A stretch of DNA of 64,000 bases from Candidatus Thioglobus autotrophicus. GTDB lineage: Bacteria; Pseudomonadota; Gammaproteobacteria; PS1; Pseudothioglobaceae. The stretch's first letter is position 1. Each line of letters opens with the position of its first letter. Shown here piece after piece: positions 8,257 to 18,051 of this stretch. The stretch is from NCBI RefSeq assembly GCF_001293165.1, contig NZ_CP010552.1, positions 930,001-994,000 on the forward strand, given 5' to 3'. Under the pieces are notes generated by a model. That model did no database searches and was not told where the DNA came from. It saw only the letters and a list, made by a program, of their open reading frames with translations. The position numbers and the translations under genes were made by a program.

Positions 8257-8805
8257 ATGAGCAAAATAGCCTACGCAAGGATATCCAGTTCTGGGCAAAA
8301 ATTAGATGTGCAACTCGATAAGTTGAATGAAGTCGGGTGTGATATGGTTTTCAAAGAGACGCACACAGGAACAACTGATCAAAGGCCGCAATTGCAATCA
8401 ATGCTTCAGTACGCTAGAGAGGGCGATATTTTATACATAACAAAATTAGATCGTCTTGGACGTAGCACGTTGCATCTGACTAAAATTTTCGATCAACTTA
8501 AGCGGAAAGGGGTTGAAATTATTGTACTAGACCAAAACATCGATACTTCGACACCAGTTGGATCGCTTATGTTAAATGTCTTAGCATCAATTGCAGAATT
8601 TGAAACTGAAATTCGCAAAGAGAGACAATTAGAAGGCATTGCAAAAGCAAAGGCTAAAGGTGTTAGATTTGGCCGTAAGTCAGTGCTCGACGCTGAACAA
8701 GTAGAGCAACTAAAGAAGAAGCGTAAAGCTGGTGTTTTGATTCGGGAGCTTATGGGTGAATATGGTGTGAGCAAAGCGACAGTGTATAGGTTGCTAGCCG
8801 CTTAA
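8257..8805 (+). CDS. Serine recombinase, resolvase/invertase family
   Basis: The 182-aa product has the usual length and layout of the Tn3 resolvase/Hin invertase family. The N-terminal catalytic domain carries YARIS with the nucleophile Ser around residue 10 and Arg8, and the KLDRLGRS motif. A long E-helix follows (about 105-130). A C-terminal helix-turn-helix (about 140-182, ending GVSKATVYRLL) binds the DNA site. No truncation is seen. It would resolve dimers or invert or excise DNA at sites near its gene. It sits inside the island, 112 bases before the integrase. Whether it acts on the whole element or on a local switch cannot be read from the sequence. Confidence 0.92.
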   Translation: MSKIAYARISSSGQKLDVQLDKLNEVGCDMVFKETHTGTTDQRPQLQSMLQYAREGDILYITKLDRLGRSTLHLTKIFDQLKRKGVEIIVLDQNIDTSTPVGSLMLNVLASIAEFETEIRKERQLEGIAKAKAKGVRFGRKSVLDAEQVEQLKKKRKAGVLIRELMGEYGVSKATVYRLLAA

Positions 8806-8917
8806 CCATATAAAAAACTAATGATTTTTTTACGCAATTAAGTTATGTGTGGCTTTAATCGCCCAGTGAAAAAGTAATTTTAATAAAAATATATGCCAAT
8901 TAAGGCAAGGAGATAGA

Positions 8918-10120
8918 TTGAAAAATAAACCATTTACAGATGCAAAAGTAAGAAGCCTTAAGAAAAAATCCAAGGTGTATCGCGAGCATGATTATGGCGG
9001 GCTATACCTTGAAGTTGCTGTATCAGGCTCTAAGATCTGGAAACAGCGTTTTAACTTTGAGCAAAAGCAGGTAATGATTACGATCGGACATTATCCTCAT
9101 GTTAGCTTGCTTGACGCTCGTCAGGCAGTGAATAAAAATAAACAGTTATTAGTGCAAGGAGTTGATCCGAGGCATAAAAATATTAAGTCAAGCAAGCCGA
9201 CTTTCAAGGAAATGTTTGATGCGTGGCATAATCAAAAGTGCAGTGAATGGAGTGACAACTATGCACATGATGTAAGGCAAAGAGCTAATTGTTATTTAAT
9301 GCCGGTTATCGGCCGTAAGCCTATTGATAAAATCACAACCCCAGATATGCTTATGCTTCTTAAGAAGATTGAAGAAAAAGATGTGCTAGACACATTACGA
9401 AAAATCAAAGGTATCGCATCAAGGACCTTCTCTTTTTCAGTAGGCATGGGCGAGATTACTGTAAACCCAGTTAGAGACTTGCCAATGGATATTTTCAAAC
9501 GAAGAAAGCAAGTGCATTATCCAACTTTTACTGACCCAAAAGACATTGGTCAATTATTAAGAACATTGGACTGCCATAAAGGCACTTATCAAGTTAGAGC
9601 CGCTCTAGAAATTGCGCCACATATCTTTTTAAGACCCGGAGAATTAACAAAACTGATTTGGGATTATGTTGATTTTTCAGACAGAATTATTCGCGTTGAC
9701 GGGAGTATTATGAAAACGGGGCGAGATCACCTAATTCCTATGAGTAATCAGGTATTTGACATGTTGAAAGATTTAAGTTGCATTGAAACAGGAAGTAAGT
9801 TTATTTTTCCGAGTTTGAAGACTAAAAATAAAGGTATCACTACTAACGCGCTTCTTACGGCTATTAGATCTTTAGGTATCAGCGCAGATCAATTTGTGAC
9901 ACACTCATTTCGCGGGATGGCATCGTCGTTTTTGCATGAAAAAGGATTTGTTAGCGATGTCATTGAGCGGCAGTTAGCACATGTTGAAACTAACAAAGTA
10001 AAGGCTGCCTATTGTCACGCGGAGTACCTTGAGCAAAGAATTACTCTTATGCAGGCTTGGTCCAATTATTTAGATGACCTTAAAAGCAATGTAAATTTAA
10101 CTAAAACTATACAGGAGTAA
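8918..10120 (+). CDS. Tyrosine recombinase integrase, P4-like with DUF4102 arm-binding domain
   Basis: The start is TTG at 8918, four bases behind AGGAGA. The 400-aa product has the N-terminal arm-site DNA-binding domain of P4-type integrases (about 1-85, GGLYLEV and ITIGHYP motifs), a core-binding helical domain (about 95-190) and a C-terminal catalytic domain. The expected residues are present: Arg239 (FLRPGEL), His329 and Arg332 (HSFRG), His355 and the likely nucleophile Tyr365. All motifs are intact, so the protein is probably active. It is the integrase of the island. The nearest classic target is the 3' end of ssrA, about 750 bases downstream. It is followed by an AlpA-like gene after only four bases. 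Confidence 0.95.
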   Translation: MKNKPFTDAKVRSLKKKSKVYREHDYGGLYLEVAVSGSKIWKQRFNFEQKQVMITIGHYPHVSLLDARQAVNKNKQLLVQGVDPRHKNIKSSKPTFKEMFDAWHNQKCSEWSDNYAHDVRQRANCYLMPVIGRKPIDKITTPDMLMLLKKIEEKDVLDTLRKIKGIASRTFSFSVGMGEITVNPVRDLPMDIFKRRKQVHYPTFTDPKDIGQLLRTLDCHKGTYQVRAALEIAPHIFLRPGELTKLIWDYVDFSDRIIRVDGSIMKTGRDHLIPMSNQVFDMLKDLSCIETGSKFIFPSLKTKNKGITTNALLTAIRSLGISADQFVTHSFRGMASSFLHEKGFVSDVIERQLAHVETNKVKAAYCHAEYLEQRITLMQAWSNYLDDLKSNVNLTKTIQE

Positions 10121-10124
10121 AAAA

Positions 10125-10346
10125 ATGACCAACGATAGGCAAATGATTAAGATCGGCGATGTGATTAAGAAAACCATGTTGTCAAGAGCTACTATTTATC
10201 GATTAGTAAATTCAGGAAAATTTCCCAAGCAAGTTAATATGTCAGATCGCTCTGCTACTTGGCTGAAAGATGAGGTTGAGGAATTTATCGAAGACAAGAT
10301 TAGAAGCCGATATGCATCTAATGACGATAGTTTTAAAAAATTATAA
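10125..10346 (+). CDS. AlpA-like DNA-binding regulator/excisionase
   Basis: This 73-aa protein fits the AlpA family of phage and island regulators. It has a winged-helix-type HTH with LSRATIYRLVNSGKFPK around residues 19-35, then a conserved Trp (TWL) and the E-V-E-x-F-I ending. Such proteins activate integrase genes or act as excision factors for P4-like elements. It begins four bases after the integrase stop, so the two are co-transcribed. Its stop overlaps the next start by one base. Confidence 0.88.
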   Translation: MTNDRQMIKIGDVIKKTMLSRATIYRLVNSGKFPKQVNMSDRSATWLKDEVEEFIEDKIRSRYASNDDSFKKL

Positions 10347-10666
10347 TGCTATATAAAGAGAATAAAAAAAAGTCTAAAAAGTACATTAAAGAGTCTCATA
10401 AGCTGGCTATAAGTATGTACTGTTTAGCCAATAAGAATAAAAAAATTGCTATTGAAGAGATTCGAAAAAATATCGATTTACTGGTGCATTCGGTTGAATG
10501 CAATCATAGCCAATATAATGATAAACGGCAACTCACCAATGGAAGGTTTATTAAATGGATGGACAGTAATGCATGGCAATATTATGGCAGGTGGGGTTTG
10601 AATTATAATGAAGGGCAACGAATTGCTTTATTAGTGACAGCTCTTGGTGTTATTAACAAATCTTAA
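10346..10666 (+). CDS. Hypothetical island protein
   Basis: The ATG shares one base with the AlpA stop (TAATG), so the gene is very likely translated as the third member of the integrase operon. The 106-aa product is rich in Lys at the start, has no signal peptide, and contains Trp- and Tyr-rich sequence toward the end (WMDSNAWQYYGRWG). I recognise no family. Its position between integrase/AlpA and the attachment site hints at a role in integration, excision or its control. Confidence 0.6.
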   Translation: MLYKENKKKSKKYIKESHKLAISMYCLANKNKKIAIEEIRKNIDLLVHSVECNHSQYNDKRQLTNGRFIKWMDSNAWQYYGRWGLNYNEGQRIALLVTALGVINKS

Positions 10667-10700
10667 ATAAGCAAGTGTTTATGTAGGTTTCCAGCGTAGG

Positions 10701-10749
10701 TTGTATGTATTATTTGATTTCTGATGTTGCATACATCAAATACATACAA
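10701..10749. repeat. Long inverted repeat near the attachment site
   Basis: The left arm at 10701-10718 pairs with the right arm at 10735-10749 along 15 positions, with a 3-base insertion (TAT) in the left arm and a 16-base centre. It is not followed by a T run. It lies between the last island gene and ssrA, where integrase or AlpA arm sites would be expected. Confidence 0.55.
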
Positions 10750-10817
10750 TTTACGTCAAGATTCCATGAAAAGTAAGATTCTATGTGAGACAAGCGAACA
10801 TCACAAAATGGCTTAAT

Positions 10818-10836
10818 AGCAGTGTTAAACACTGCT
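10818..10836. repeat. 19-bp palindrome next to the ssrA 3' end
   Basis: AGCAGTGTT and AACACTGCT surround a single central A, 36 bases from the tmRNA 3' end. It could be a protein site for integration/excision or a weak tmRNA terminator (7-bp stem, no T run). Confidence 0.5.
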
Positions 10837-10871
10837 TATGAGTCATCTTGAGAAGTTATAAGAAATAATAT

Positions 10872-11218
10872 TGGTGGAGATGGCGGGGATCGAACCCGCG
10901 TCCGAAAACCTTCAAACAAAGAGTCTACATGCTTAGCTTGGTCAACTTGAGTTAGCCGCGCAGCACCCGACCATCAGGGATCTGCAAAGCGATTTCCGAA
11001 AGTTTTAACCGAATCATTTGGAACAAATAATCCTAGCGAGTCTGTGAGCGACCGCTACCCAAGAAGTACAGACAACCTCAAGGGAGCGGCTAGCTATGCA
11101 GCTAGAGCGTAGTTGTTTTCGTTTGCAACTATATTTTTAAAGCATATTTTTACGAGTTATCTTTATCCTCGGCATGCGTCCTTGAGATCCAACTCCTCGT
11201 CGAAGCCATGTCATCCCC
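10872..11218 (-). ncRNA. ssrA: tmRNA (transfer-messenger RNA)
   Basis: Both tRNA-like ends are visible. The 5' GGGGAUG pairs with CAUCUCC near the 3' end (one G-U), followed by A and an encoded CCA, and the T-arm GGUUCGAUCC is intact. The tag reading frame starts at GCA (11126-11124) and codes ANENNYALAA before a UAG stop (11096-11094), close to the E. coli tag. The 347-nt length is normal. tmRNA rescues stalled ribosomes and tags the unfinished protein for proteolysis. Its 3' end borders the island. It reads away from tyrS in the same direction. Confidence 0.97.
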
Positions 11219-11228
11219 TGGAGCGTGT

Positions 11229-11257
11229 ATTATAACATTTTTTTACTGAATTGTCAC
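11229..11257 (-). promoter_or_regulatory. ssrA promoter
   Basis: On the minus strand GTGACA (11257-11252) and TATAAT (11234-11229) are separated by 17 bases. The -35 lies inside the last codons of tyrS, so ssrA has its own promoter. Confidence 0.8.
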
Positions 11258-12427
11258 TCTCGCAAATTTGCGCTTACCAACTTGATAGACAGCTGTGCCT
11301 GATTCTGGCTCGAGATTTCGATCAGATATTTTTTCGCCTTCGATCTTAGCAGCGCCTTCTTTAATCATTCTAAAGGCATCAGAGGTGGAATTAACCAGCC
11401 CAGATTCTTTGAGAAGGTTGGCAATTTTAATACCAGCATCAAAACTAAACTCCGGCATTTCATCAGGAACCTTGTTTTTGGCAAATCGATTAATGAAATT
11501 TTGTTGCGCTTGTTTGGCAGCTTCACTGCTATGAAATCTTGTGATAATTTCTTCCGCTAAGCGAAATTTGATGTTTCTAGGATTTTCGCCGTTCTCAATT
11601 TCAACTTTCCAAGAGGCGATGGTTTCAAGTGTTTCGAAGCTTAGTAGTTCAAGGTAGCGCCACATTAGTTCATCGGAAATTGACATAATCTTACCAAACA
11701 TATCGTCCGGTGCATCATCAATACCAATGTAGTTGTCGAGTGACTTAGACATTTTCTGCACACCATCAAGACCTTCTAAAATTGGCATAGTAAGAATAAC
11801 TTGTGGCTCCATGCCAGCTTGTTTTTGCAGTTCACGCCCCATCAAGAGATTAAATTTTTGATCTGTACCACCAAGCTCAATATCTGACTCTAATGCAACG
11901 GAATCATAGCCTTGTATTAAAGGGTATAGAAACTCATGGATAGAAATACTCTTGCCAGACTTGTAACGCTTGGAAAAGTCATCACGTTCCAGCATTCTTG
12001 CAACTGTATGTTGAGAAGCGAGCTGAATCATTTGTGCAGAACTCATTTTCCCCATCCACTCAGAGTTAAATACGACAGTGGTTTTTTCCTTGTCGAGAAT
12101 TTTAAAAACCTGAGTTTGATAAGTTTGAGAATTTTCAATAACCTGTTCTTGGGTTAGTGGTGGACGCGTGGCACTTTTGCCAGTCGGGTCTCCAATCATG
12201 CCGGTGAAATCACCAATTAAAAACAATATTTCATGACCTAGGTCTTGTAATTGCTTTAGTTTATTGATTAGAACCGTATGCCCAAGATGAAGATCTGGTG
12301 CTGTTGGATCAAAGCCTGCCTTAATGCGCAAAGGTTTGTTTTTGGCAAGTTTTTTCTTTAGTTCATCGAGTGGCAATATTTCATCAGTGCCACGCTCAAA
12401 AATGGCTAACGTATTTTCTGTATTCAT
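11243..12427 (-). CDS. tyrS: Tyrosine--tRNA ligase
   Basis: It attaches tyrosine to tRNA-Tyr in the cytoplasm. The class I signature HLGH follows [12 protein letters not shown], the variant found in the TyrZ-like subclass, and KMSKS lies in [12 protein letters not shown]-terminal S4-like RNA-binding domain ends the protein. I chose the ATG at 12427 (394 aa) because homologues begin close to this point. An upstream ATG at 12469 would overlap proA and add 14 residues without similarity. The stop of proA is 16 bases upstream, so the genes form one transcript with holA and lptE. Confidence 0.95.
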   Translation of the reverse strand: MNTENTLAIFERGTDEILPLDELKKKLAKNKPLRIKAGFDPTAPDLHLGHTVLINKLKQLQDLGHEILFLIGDFTGMIGDPTGKSATRPPLTQEQVIENSQTYQTQVFKILDKEKTTVVFNSEWMGKMSSAQMIQLASQHTVARMLERDDFSKRYKSGKSISIHEFLYPLIQGYDSVALESDIELGGTDQKFNLLMGRELQKQAGMEPQVILTMPILEGLDGVQKMSKSLDNYIGIDDAPDDMFGKIMSISDELMWRYLELLSFETLETIASWKVEIENGENPRNIKFRLAEEIITRFHSSEAAKQAQQNFINRFAKNKVPDEMPEFSFDAGIKIANLLKESGLVNSTSDAFRMIKEGAAKIEGEKISDRNLEPESGTAVYQVGKRKFARVTIQ

Positions 12428-12443
12428 TTTTTTTAAATTAGGT

Positions 12444-13703
12444 TTATTGTCTAATGTGACCATCACCAAGGACGATATATTTTTGTGAAGTTAAGCCCTC
12501 AAGGCCAACTGGACCACGTACGTGAAACTTATCAGTACTAATGCCAATTTCAGCACCAAAACCATATTCAAAGCCATCTGCAAAACCTGTGGAGGCATTA
12601 ATCATCACAGATGCCGAGTCAACCTCGGTGATGAAGCGACGACCTGAAGTGTAATTTTCGGTAACGATAGACTCTGTATGTCCCGAGCCGTGTTGCTCAA
12701 TATGATCAATCGCATCAGACATTGAGTTAACAATACGAATAGAAAGAATCGCATCTAAATATTCTGTATCCCAGTCTTCAGCGGTTGCTGCAATAATTTG
12801 TTTGGAAAATTGACGTGTCTGCTCGCAACCTCTAAGTTCAACCCCTTTAAGTGCGTATTCCGCGATCAGTTCAGGCAGCACTTTTCCAGCAGCTGACGCG
12901 TGCACCAGTAAAGTTTCCATAGCATTACAAACACCGTAACGCCTTGTTTTAGCATTAAACGCAATTTTAATGGCTTTATCAGCATCAGCGTCTTTGTCAA
13001 TATAGGTATGACAAACGCCGTGAAGATGTTTGATGACTGGCACGGTAGCGTTTTGGCTAATCGCCTCAACCAAGCCTTTGCCACCACGCGGAATAATAGC
13101 GTCAATATATTCAGATGCTTGAACCAGTGCGTTAACAGCAGCGCGATCGGTGGTGTCAATCAGCTGCACACAATATTCATTTAAGCCATCATCAATTAGA
13201 CCATCCTTAACACAAGCATAAAGTGCAAGATTAGAATGTATGGCCTCTGATCCGCCACGTAGAATAACCCCGTTGCCAGATTTTAGGCATAGAGCAGCGG
13301 CGTCAATTGTGACGTTTGGACGGGATTCATAAATAATACCCATCACCCCTAAAGGTACGCGCATCTTGCCGACTTGAATGCCACTTGGACGGAATTTTAA
13401 ATCGGTAATTTCGCCGATTGGATCAGCCAAGGCGGCAATCTGATTAAGACTTTCAATAATGCCATCAATGCGAGTATCGTCGAGAATTAGTCTGTCAATG
13501 AGTGCATCATCTAGCTGGTTATCTTTAGCTTGTGCTACATCCTGTTGGTTAGCCTTAAGAATGACTTTTCTATTTTGATGAATTTGCTCAGCAATATTTT
13601 TCAGTGCGCTATTTTTTTTCTGAGTGGTGGCACCTCGCAAGCTTTTGGCAGCAATGCGCGCATTTGTACCTAGTGTGGTAATTAAATTTTCTATTGAGTC
13701 CAT
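12444..13703 (-). CDS. proA: Glutamate-5-semialdehyde dehydrogenase (gamma-glutamyl phosphate reductase)
   Basis: It reduces gamma-glutamyl phosphate to glutamate semialdehyde in proline synthesis, with NADPH. At 419 aa it matches the family. The catalytic Cys is in [13 protein letters not shown], and the aldehyde-dehydrogenase-like pattern ([22 protein letters not shown]) is clear. Its start overlaps the holA end by 13 bases, so it is co-transcribed with holA. No proB is in the window. Confidence 0.96.
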   Translation of the reverse strand: MDSIENLITTLGTNARIAAKSLRGATTQKKNSALKNIAEQIHQNRKVILKANQQDVAQAKDNQLDDALIDRLILDDTRIDGIIESLNQIAALADPIGEITDLKFRPSGIQVGKMRVPLGVMGIIYESRPNVTIDAAALCLKSGNGVILRGGSEAIHSNLALYACVKDGLIDDGLNEYCVQLIDTTDRAAVNALVQASEYIDAIIPRGGKGLVEAISQNATVPVIKHLHGVCHTYIDKDADADKAIKIAFNAKTRRYGVCNAMETLLVHASAAGKVLPELIAEYALKGVELRGCEQTRQFSKQIIAATAEDWDTEYLDAILSIRIVNSMSDAIDHIEQHGSGHTESIVTENYTSGRRFITEVDSASVMINASTGFADGFEYGFGAEIGISTDKFHVRGPVGLEGLTSQKYIVLGDGHIRQ

Positions 13704-14710
13704 TGATTTTTCCCAGCCAGGTTTAATAAAAGCGTGTGTAGTTCATCCACTACATTAAGATTATCCGCGCCTTTGATGGAGCGGTCAATACGTCCGAGTG
13801 ATAATAGTAGTTTTTGCAGGCGTTGATAAGAGTGGCGTTTTAGAATATTGGCCATAATAGGTTTACGCTTATTCCACACTCGGTGGGTTTGCAAAATAGC
13901 ATTAATCTCACCCCCTTGATGAATCTCAATTGACATGTTGATGATGGATTTTATTTCTCGATACAGTGAGCTGCTTAGCAAAATAGGCATAGCAGTATCG
14001 TTAAGTAAGGTGTTATAAATTTTACTAATTTGAGCGGTGTCGCCAAATAAAGCGGCGTCAATAAGGCCGTAAACTGTATATTGAGACTGCTCTTGCGCTT
14101 GAGTGAGAAATTCTTGAGTGTTTATTTTTCCATCTGGGTAAGTCATCTTAAGCTTCTGAATTTCCTGCATAGAAGCGAGAAGGTTGCCTTCCGTGCAAAA
14201 AGCAATGCTTTGTGCAACTTCTTGATTGCTTTCTAAGCCGACACCGGCCATATGGTTGCTAATCCAGCCAACCAAATGATCACGAGTGATTTCCCAATGC
14301 TGAATGACGCCACCATGCTGCTCAAGGGTTTTAAACCACTTGCTTTTTTGCTGTGCAAGATCTAGCTTTGCTGTGGAAATTATTAACAAAATATCACTAG
14401 GCACATTGCTAGCGATTGCGGTTAAGGCTTTTGAGCCTTTGACGCCAATTTTGCCTGTTTTCAGCCGACACTCAATAATACGTTTTGGCGAAAATAAAGA
14501 AGTGTTAGCAATCTCGGCTGTAATTAAACCCCAGTCAAAATTACCATCAATTTCAAAACTGGTTTTTTCATCAAACCCAGCTTGCTTGGCAGCAGCGTTA
14601 ATATCACTCAGACTTTGTTCGATTAATAAAAATTCAGCGCCAAAAATAAAATAGAGCGCTTCGAGCTGATGAGTGAGTTGAGAGTTAAGCGATTCTGGCT
14701 TAATTCTCAT
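13691..14710 (-). CDS. holA: DNA polymerase III delta subunit
   Basis: HolA is the clamp-loader subunit that opens the beta clamp. The 339-aa protein shows the weakly conserved family pattern: an N-terminal AAA-like domain starting [22 protein letters not shown], the motif for contact with beta early in the protein, and a helical C-terminal domain with [14 protein letters not shown]. It overlaps lptE by 11 bases at its start. The lptE-holA order is standard in gammaproteobacteria (usually behind leuS, which is not here). Confidence 0.93.
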   Translation of the reverse strand: MRIKPESLNSQLTHQLEALYFIFGAEFLLIEQSLSDINAAAKQAGFDEKTSFEIDGNFDWGLITAEIANTSLFSPKRIIECRLKTGKIGVKGSKALTAIASNVPSDILLIISTAKLDLAQQKSKWFKTLEQHGGVIQHWEITRDHLVGWISNHMAGVGLESNQEVAQSIAFCTEGNLLASMQEIQKLKMTYPDGKINTQEFLTQAQEQSQYTVYGLIDAALFGDTAQISKIYNTLLNDTAMPILLSSSLYREIKSIINMSIEIHQGGEINAILQTHRVWNKRKPIMANILKRHSYQRLQKLLLSLGRIDRSIKGADNLNVVDELHTLLLNLAGKNQWTQ

Positions 14711-15155
14711 TGAGTTTTGATAGTCTTCTGATTAATTTCTTGATAAGAGTATTTCTTAGCTGAGTGTAAGATTCCTCAATTTGAAGTCTATCTGCTTGTG
14801 TCGAGCTGGTTATTTTATTTAGGTGTAAGCTGGCTGTTAAGTCTTGAGATAGTAATAGTTTTTGATCGACGTTGAACACTTTAACAGGCACACTTAAGCT
14901 TAAGGTATAACTATTGACAGAATTACTGGATGTGTACGAAGAGGTTTGTTGTTTTTGCACTTCCGAACCTATTTGAATGGTTAGATTTTGCATAGCTTCT
15001 TGGTTGAATCTTGTTTGCAGTTCTTGAGCAAACTCATTAGCATTAGCACTTACAACAACAGCGTTTAAGGGTGTATTTTTAATCGGTGTGTGAAAGCCAC
15101 AAGAGCTTAGTAGAAGCGTTGTAAGAATCAGGATTGAGAAGTTAGTTTTTGACAT
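14700..15155 (-). CDS. lptE: LPS-assembly lipoprotein LptE
   Basis: LptE is the outer-membrane lipoprotein that plugs the LptD barrel for lipopolysaccharide export. The product is 151 aa with a lipoprotein signal (LLLSSCGF, lipidated Cys at about residue 19) and the alternating beta pattern of the family, with VVVSANANEFAQEL and a conserved Arg-rich C-terminus. The gene heads the lptE-holA-proA-tyrS run, and its start faces ftsH, with a 153-base divergent gap. Confidence 0.88.
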   Translation of the reverse strand: MSKTNFSILILTTLLLSSCGFHTPIKNTPLNAVVVSANANEFAQELQTRFNQEAMQNLTIQIGSEVQKQQTSSYTSSNSVNSYTLSLSVPVKVFNVDQKLLLSQDLTASLHLNKITSSTQADRLQIEESYTQLRNTLIKKLIRRLSKLNEN

Positions 15156-15308
15156 AGCAGTAAATGTTTTATTTTATAAGTAAAGAATTATGACAGAATT
15201 TAATTTTTTTTGTTGAAAAACCTTGAAAAAACGCCATCAGCTCATATGTAAGTATGCAATAGGGTATAGTTACCTGTCTTATTTTTTTTATAATTTTAGT
15301 ATTACGCC

Positions 15309-17222
15309 ATGTTTAAAAATTTATTGTTATGGTTGGTTTTGGGTAGTGTTCTTACCTCAATTTTTAGCCAATTTGAAGTCAACGAACAAAAGAGTGAAAT
15401 CACGTATTCCCAGTTTATTCAAAGTGTTAAGCAAGGGGATGTTTCTGAAGTGACTATTGCTGGAAGTAGTATTTCCGGTGTGGGTGCGGGTGGTGAACAA
15501 TTTGATACTTATTCACCAGGTGACTTAGGTCTAATGGGTGATTTGCTTGATAACGGCGTGAATGTTGTGGCTAAGCCACCTGAAAAAGATGGATTCTTTA
15601 AGCAATTAGTTATCTCATTAGCGCCAATTTTATTATTAATTGCTGTGATTTTATATACCATGAAAGGCGCTGGCGGCGCTATGGGCGGTAAAAACCCAAT
15701 GAGTTTTGGCAAGTCAAAGGCGCGTCTTATTCCTAAAGACGAGTCTAATGTAACTTTTGCAGATGTAGCAGGTGTAGATGAGGCAAAAGAAGATGTCGCT
15801 GAATTAGTTGATTTTTTATCTAATCCGGGCAAGTTTACCAAAGTTGGCGGGAAAATTCCTAAAGGTGTTTTATTAATTGGCCCTCCTGGTACGGGTAAAA
15901 CCCTCTTGGCAAAAGCCATTGCAGGCGAAGCGGCCGTGCCATTTTTCTTCATTTCTGGCTCTGATTTTGTAGAAATGTTTGTCGGTGTTGGTGCGTCACG
16001 TGTGCGCGATATGTTTGAGCAGGCTAAGAAAAGTGCGCCGTGCATTATCTTTATCGATGAAATCGATGCAGTTGGTCGTCAACGTGGTGCGGGTATGGGC
16101 GGTGGCCATGATGAGCGTGAGCAAACTTTGAACCAAATGTTGGTAGAAATGGACGGCTTTGAAGGCTCGGAAGGTATTATTGTTATTGCAGCAACTAACC
16201 GCCCTGATGTACTTGATCCGGCGTTATTGCGCCCTGGACGTTTTGATCGTCAAGTGATGGTTGGTTTGCCTGATATTAATGGCCGTGATGCGATTTTAAA
16301 GGTGCACATGCGCAATCTTCCAATTGCAAAAAATGTTAAATCTATTAATATTGCTAAAGGTACGCCGGGTTTTTCTGGTGCAGATTTAGCTAATTTGTGT
16401 AATGAAGCCGCCCTTATCACAGCTGGAAAAAACAAACTACTGGTTGGTATGCAGGAGTTTGAAAAAGCTAAAGATAAAATTATGATGGGCGCTGAGCGCA
16501 AATCTATGGCAATGGATGAATCTGAAAAAGAAATGACCGCTTATCATGAGGCGGGTCACGCAATTGTTGGACGTCTAGTGCCAGAACATGATCCAGTTTA
16601 CAAAGTGAGTATCATTCCTAGAGGTAGAGCACTGGGTGTGACGATGTTCTTGCCAGAAAAAGACAGCTATAGTATTTCTAGACGAAAGCTCAATTCGCAA
16701 GTAGCTTCTTTATTTGGTGGACGAATCGCTGAAGAATTAATTTATGGCAAAGACGCTGTTACCACAGGCGCTAGTAATGATATTGAGCGTGCAACAGAAA
16801 TTGCTCATAAAATGGTTAAGCACTGGGGCATGTCAGATAAGCTTGGACCGCTAGCCTACGGCGAGGATGAAGGTGAGGTATTTTTAGGTAAGCAGGTCAC
16901 CAAGCATAAGCATATCTCCGAAGATACCTTTAAAGTCATTGATGATGAGATTCGCATTATTATTGATACAAACTATGCAGTTGCTAGCAAAATTTTAGAA
17001 GATAACAAAGATATTCTGATTGAAATGACCAAAGCGTTAATGGAGTTTGAAACCATTGATAAAGAGCAGATTGACGATCTTATGGATCGCAAGCCAATTC
17101 GTGAAGCGGCAGTTGTGACTGATTCAGATGTTGCTTCAACTGAACTAGGCTCTGGTATTCAAGCGGATGATGCAAACGATTCTGACGAAAATCCACTTGA
17201 TGGCGATCCTAAAATCGCATAA
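15309..17222 (+). CDS. ftsH: ATP-dependent zinc metalloprotease FtsH
   Basis: This membrane-anchored AAA protease degrades misfolded membrane proteins and regulators such as LpxC. The 637-aa protein has an N-terminal membrane helix (about 4-20), a second one (about 97-117), an AAA domain with Walker A GPPGTGKT (191-198), Walker B IIFIDEID, the second region of homology ending RPGRFDRQ, and the zinc site HEAGH (413-417). An acidic C-terminal tail is normal. It leads the ftsH-folP-glmM block. T-rich sequence and TATAAT-like boxes lie upstream, but I cannot fix a promoter. Confidence 0.98.
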   Translation: MFKNLLLWLVLGSVLTSIFSQFEVNEQKSEITYSQFIQSVKQGDVSEVTIAGSSISGVGAGGEQFDTYSPGDLGLMGDLLDNGVNVVAKPPEKDGFFKQLVISLAPILLLIAVILYTMKGAGGAMGGKNPMSFGKSKARLIPKDESNVTFADVAGVDEAKEDVAELVDFLSNPGKFTKVGGKIPKGVLLIGPPGTGKTLLAKAIAGEAAVPFFFISGSDFVEMFVGVGASRVRDMFEQAKKSAPCIIFIDEIDAVGRQRGAGMGGGHDEREQTLNQMLVEMDGFEGSEGIIVIAATNRPDVLDPALLRPGRFDRQVMVGLPDINGRDAILKVHMRNLPIAKNVKSINIAKGTPGFSGADLANLCNEAALITAGKNKLLVGMQEFEKAKDKIMMGAERKSMAMDESEKEMTAYHEAGHAIVGRLVPEHDPVYKVSIIPRGRALGVTMFLPEKDSYSISRRKLNSQVASLFGGRIAEELIYGKDAVTTGASNDIERATEIAHKMVKHWGMSDKLGPLAYGEDEGEVFLGKQVTKHKHISEDTFKVIDDEIRIIIDTNYAVASKILEDNKDILIEMTKALMEFETIDKEQIDDLMDRKPIREAAVVTDSDVASTELGSGIQADDANDSDENPLDGDPKIA

Positions 17223-17240
17223 AGACAGCAGGTAGTCGTT

Positions 17241-18050
17241 ATGACTATTAACAATACACAAGCGCTGGTGATGGGCATACTTAATGTCACACCTGATTCT
17301 TTTTCGGATGGCGGGCAATGTCTTAACGTTGATGATGCAATTCGGGCTGCGATGCGCCTACTTGATCAAGGTGCTGATATTATTGATATTGGTGGTGAAT
17401 CAACCCGTCCTGGGGCAGCGTCCGTGAGTGAGGCTGACGAAATCAACCGTGTTGTGCCTGTGATTAAAGCTCTATCTACGCAAACTAATATCCCTATTTC
17501 GATCGACACTTCTAAGCCGCAAGTGATGCAACAAGCTGTAGAGGCAGGCGCCAGTCTAATTAATGATGTGAATGCTTTGCAAGCGGATGGCGCTTTGGAA
17601 ATGGCCGCCTCGCTAGAAGTTGATGTGTGTCTTATGCATCGACAGGGGTTGCCGCAAACCATGCAACAAAATCCAACATATAACGATGTTATTGAGGATA
17701 TTCAGCAATTCTTTCAACAAAGGATTGAGGCTTGTCAGCAGGCAGGCATTCAGCCAGAAAAAATTATTCTGGACCCTGGCTTTGGTTTTGGCAAGACGTT
17801 AGCACATAATTTAGAAATATTACATCGATTTAATGAATTTAAAGGTTTGGGCTTTAGGCTTTTAGCAGGACTCTCTAGAAAATCTATGATTGGTGCTATA
17901 CTAAACAACAGAGAAGTTGAAGGTCGCATGATTGGCAGCGTAACAAGCGCTATAATAGCGGTTCAAAATGGGGCGGATATTGTGCGTGTGCACGATGTGT
18001 TGGCGACTAAAGATGCCTTATTGACATTGCAAGCAGTAAACGGAGCGTAA
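17241..18050 (+). CDS. folP: Dihydropteroate synthase
   Basis: It joins 4-aminobenzoate to the pterin diphosphate in folate synthesis. The 269-aa product has the family hallmarks: [15 protein letters not shown] near the start, the [12 protein letters not shown] loop, SIDTSKP, and GFGFGKT and GLSRKS further on. It starts 18 bases after ftsH and ends one base before glmM, the usual gammaproteobacterial order. Confidence 0.97.
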   Translation: MTINNTQALVMGILNVTPDSFSDGGQCLNVDDAIRAAMRLLDQGADIIDIGGESTRPGAASVSEADEINRVVPVIKALSTQTNIPISIDTSKPQVMQQAVEAGASLINDVNALQADGALEMAASLEVDVCLMHRQGLPQTMQQNPTYNDVIEDIQQFFQQRIEACQQAGIQPEKIILDPGFGFGKTLAHNLEILHRFNEFKGLGFRLLAGLSRKSMIGAILNNREVEGRMIGSVTSAIIAVQNGADIVRVHDVLATKDALLTLQAVNGA

Positions 18051-18051
18051 A

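Larger units (their letters stand above)
1..10871. mobile_element. Probable genomic island integrated at ssrA (left end outside the window)
   Basis: An intact integrase, AlpA regulator and serine recombinase lie directly against the 3' end of the tmRNA gene. tmRNA 3' ends are well-known targets of P4-type integrases, and the orientation fits because the island lies downstream of ssrA. The right boundary would be inside or at the tmRNA 3' end (about 10872-10900). I looked for a second copy of the tmRNA 3' end to the left and found none, so the other boundary is likely beyond base 1, unless the element is smaller with a degraded repeat. Whether the caspase genes belong to the same island is inferred from continuity and lack of housekeeping genes between. 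Confidence 0.65.

Noticed and set aside
1-10871. Search for an attachment repeat of the ssrA 3' end
   Set aside because: No matching copy was found by eye, so no left boundary is reported inside the window.
10872-10900. tRNA-like 3' end (T-arm plus CCA) that could be read as a tRNA gene
   Set aside because: The 5' partner stem is 340 bases away and the tag frame ANENNYALAA lies between, so this is tmRNA.
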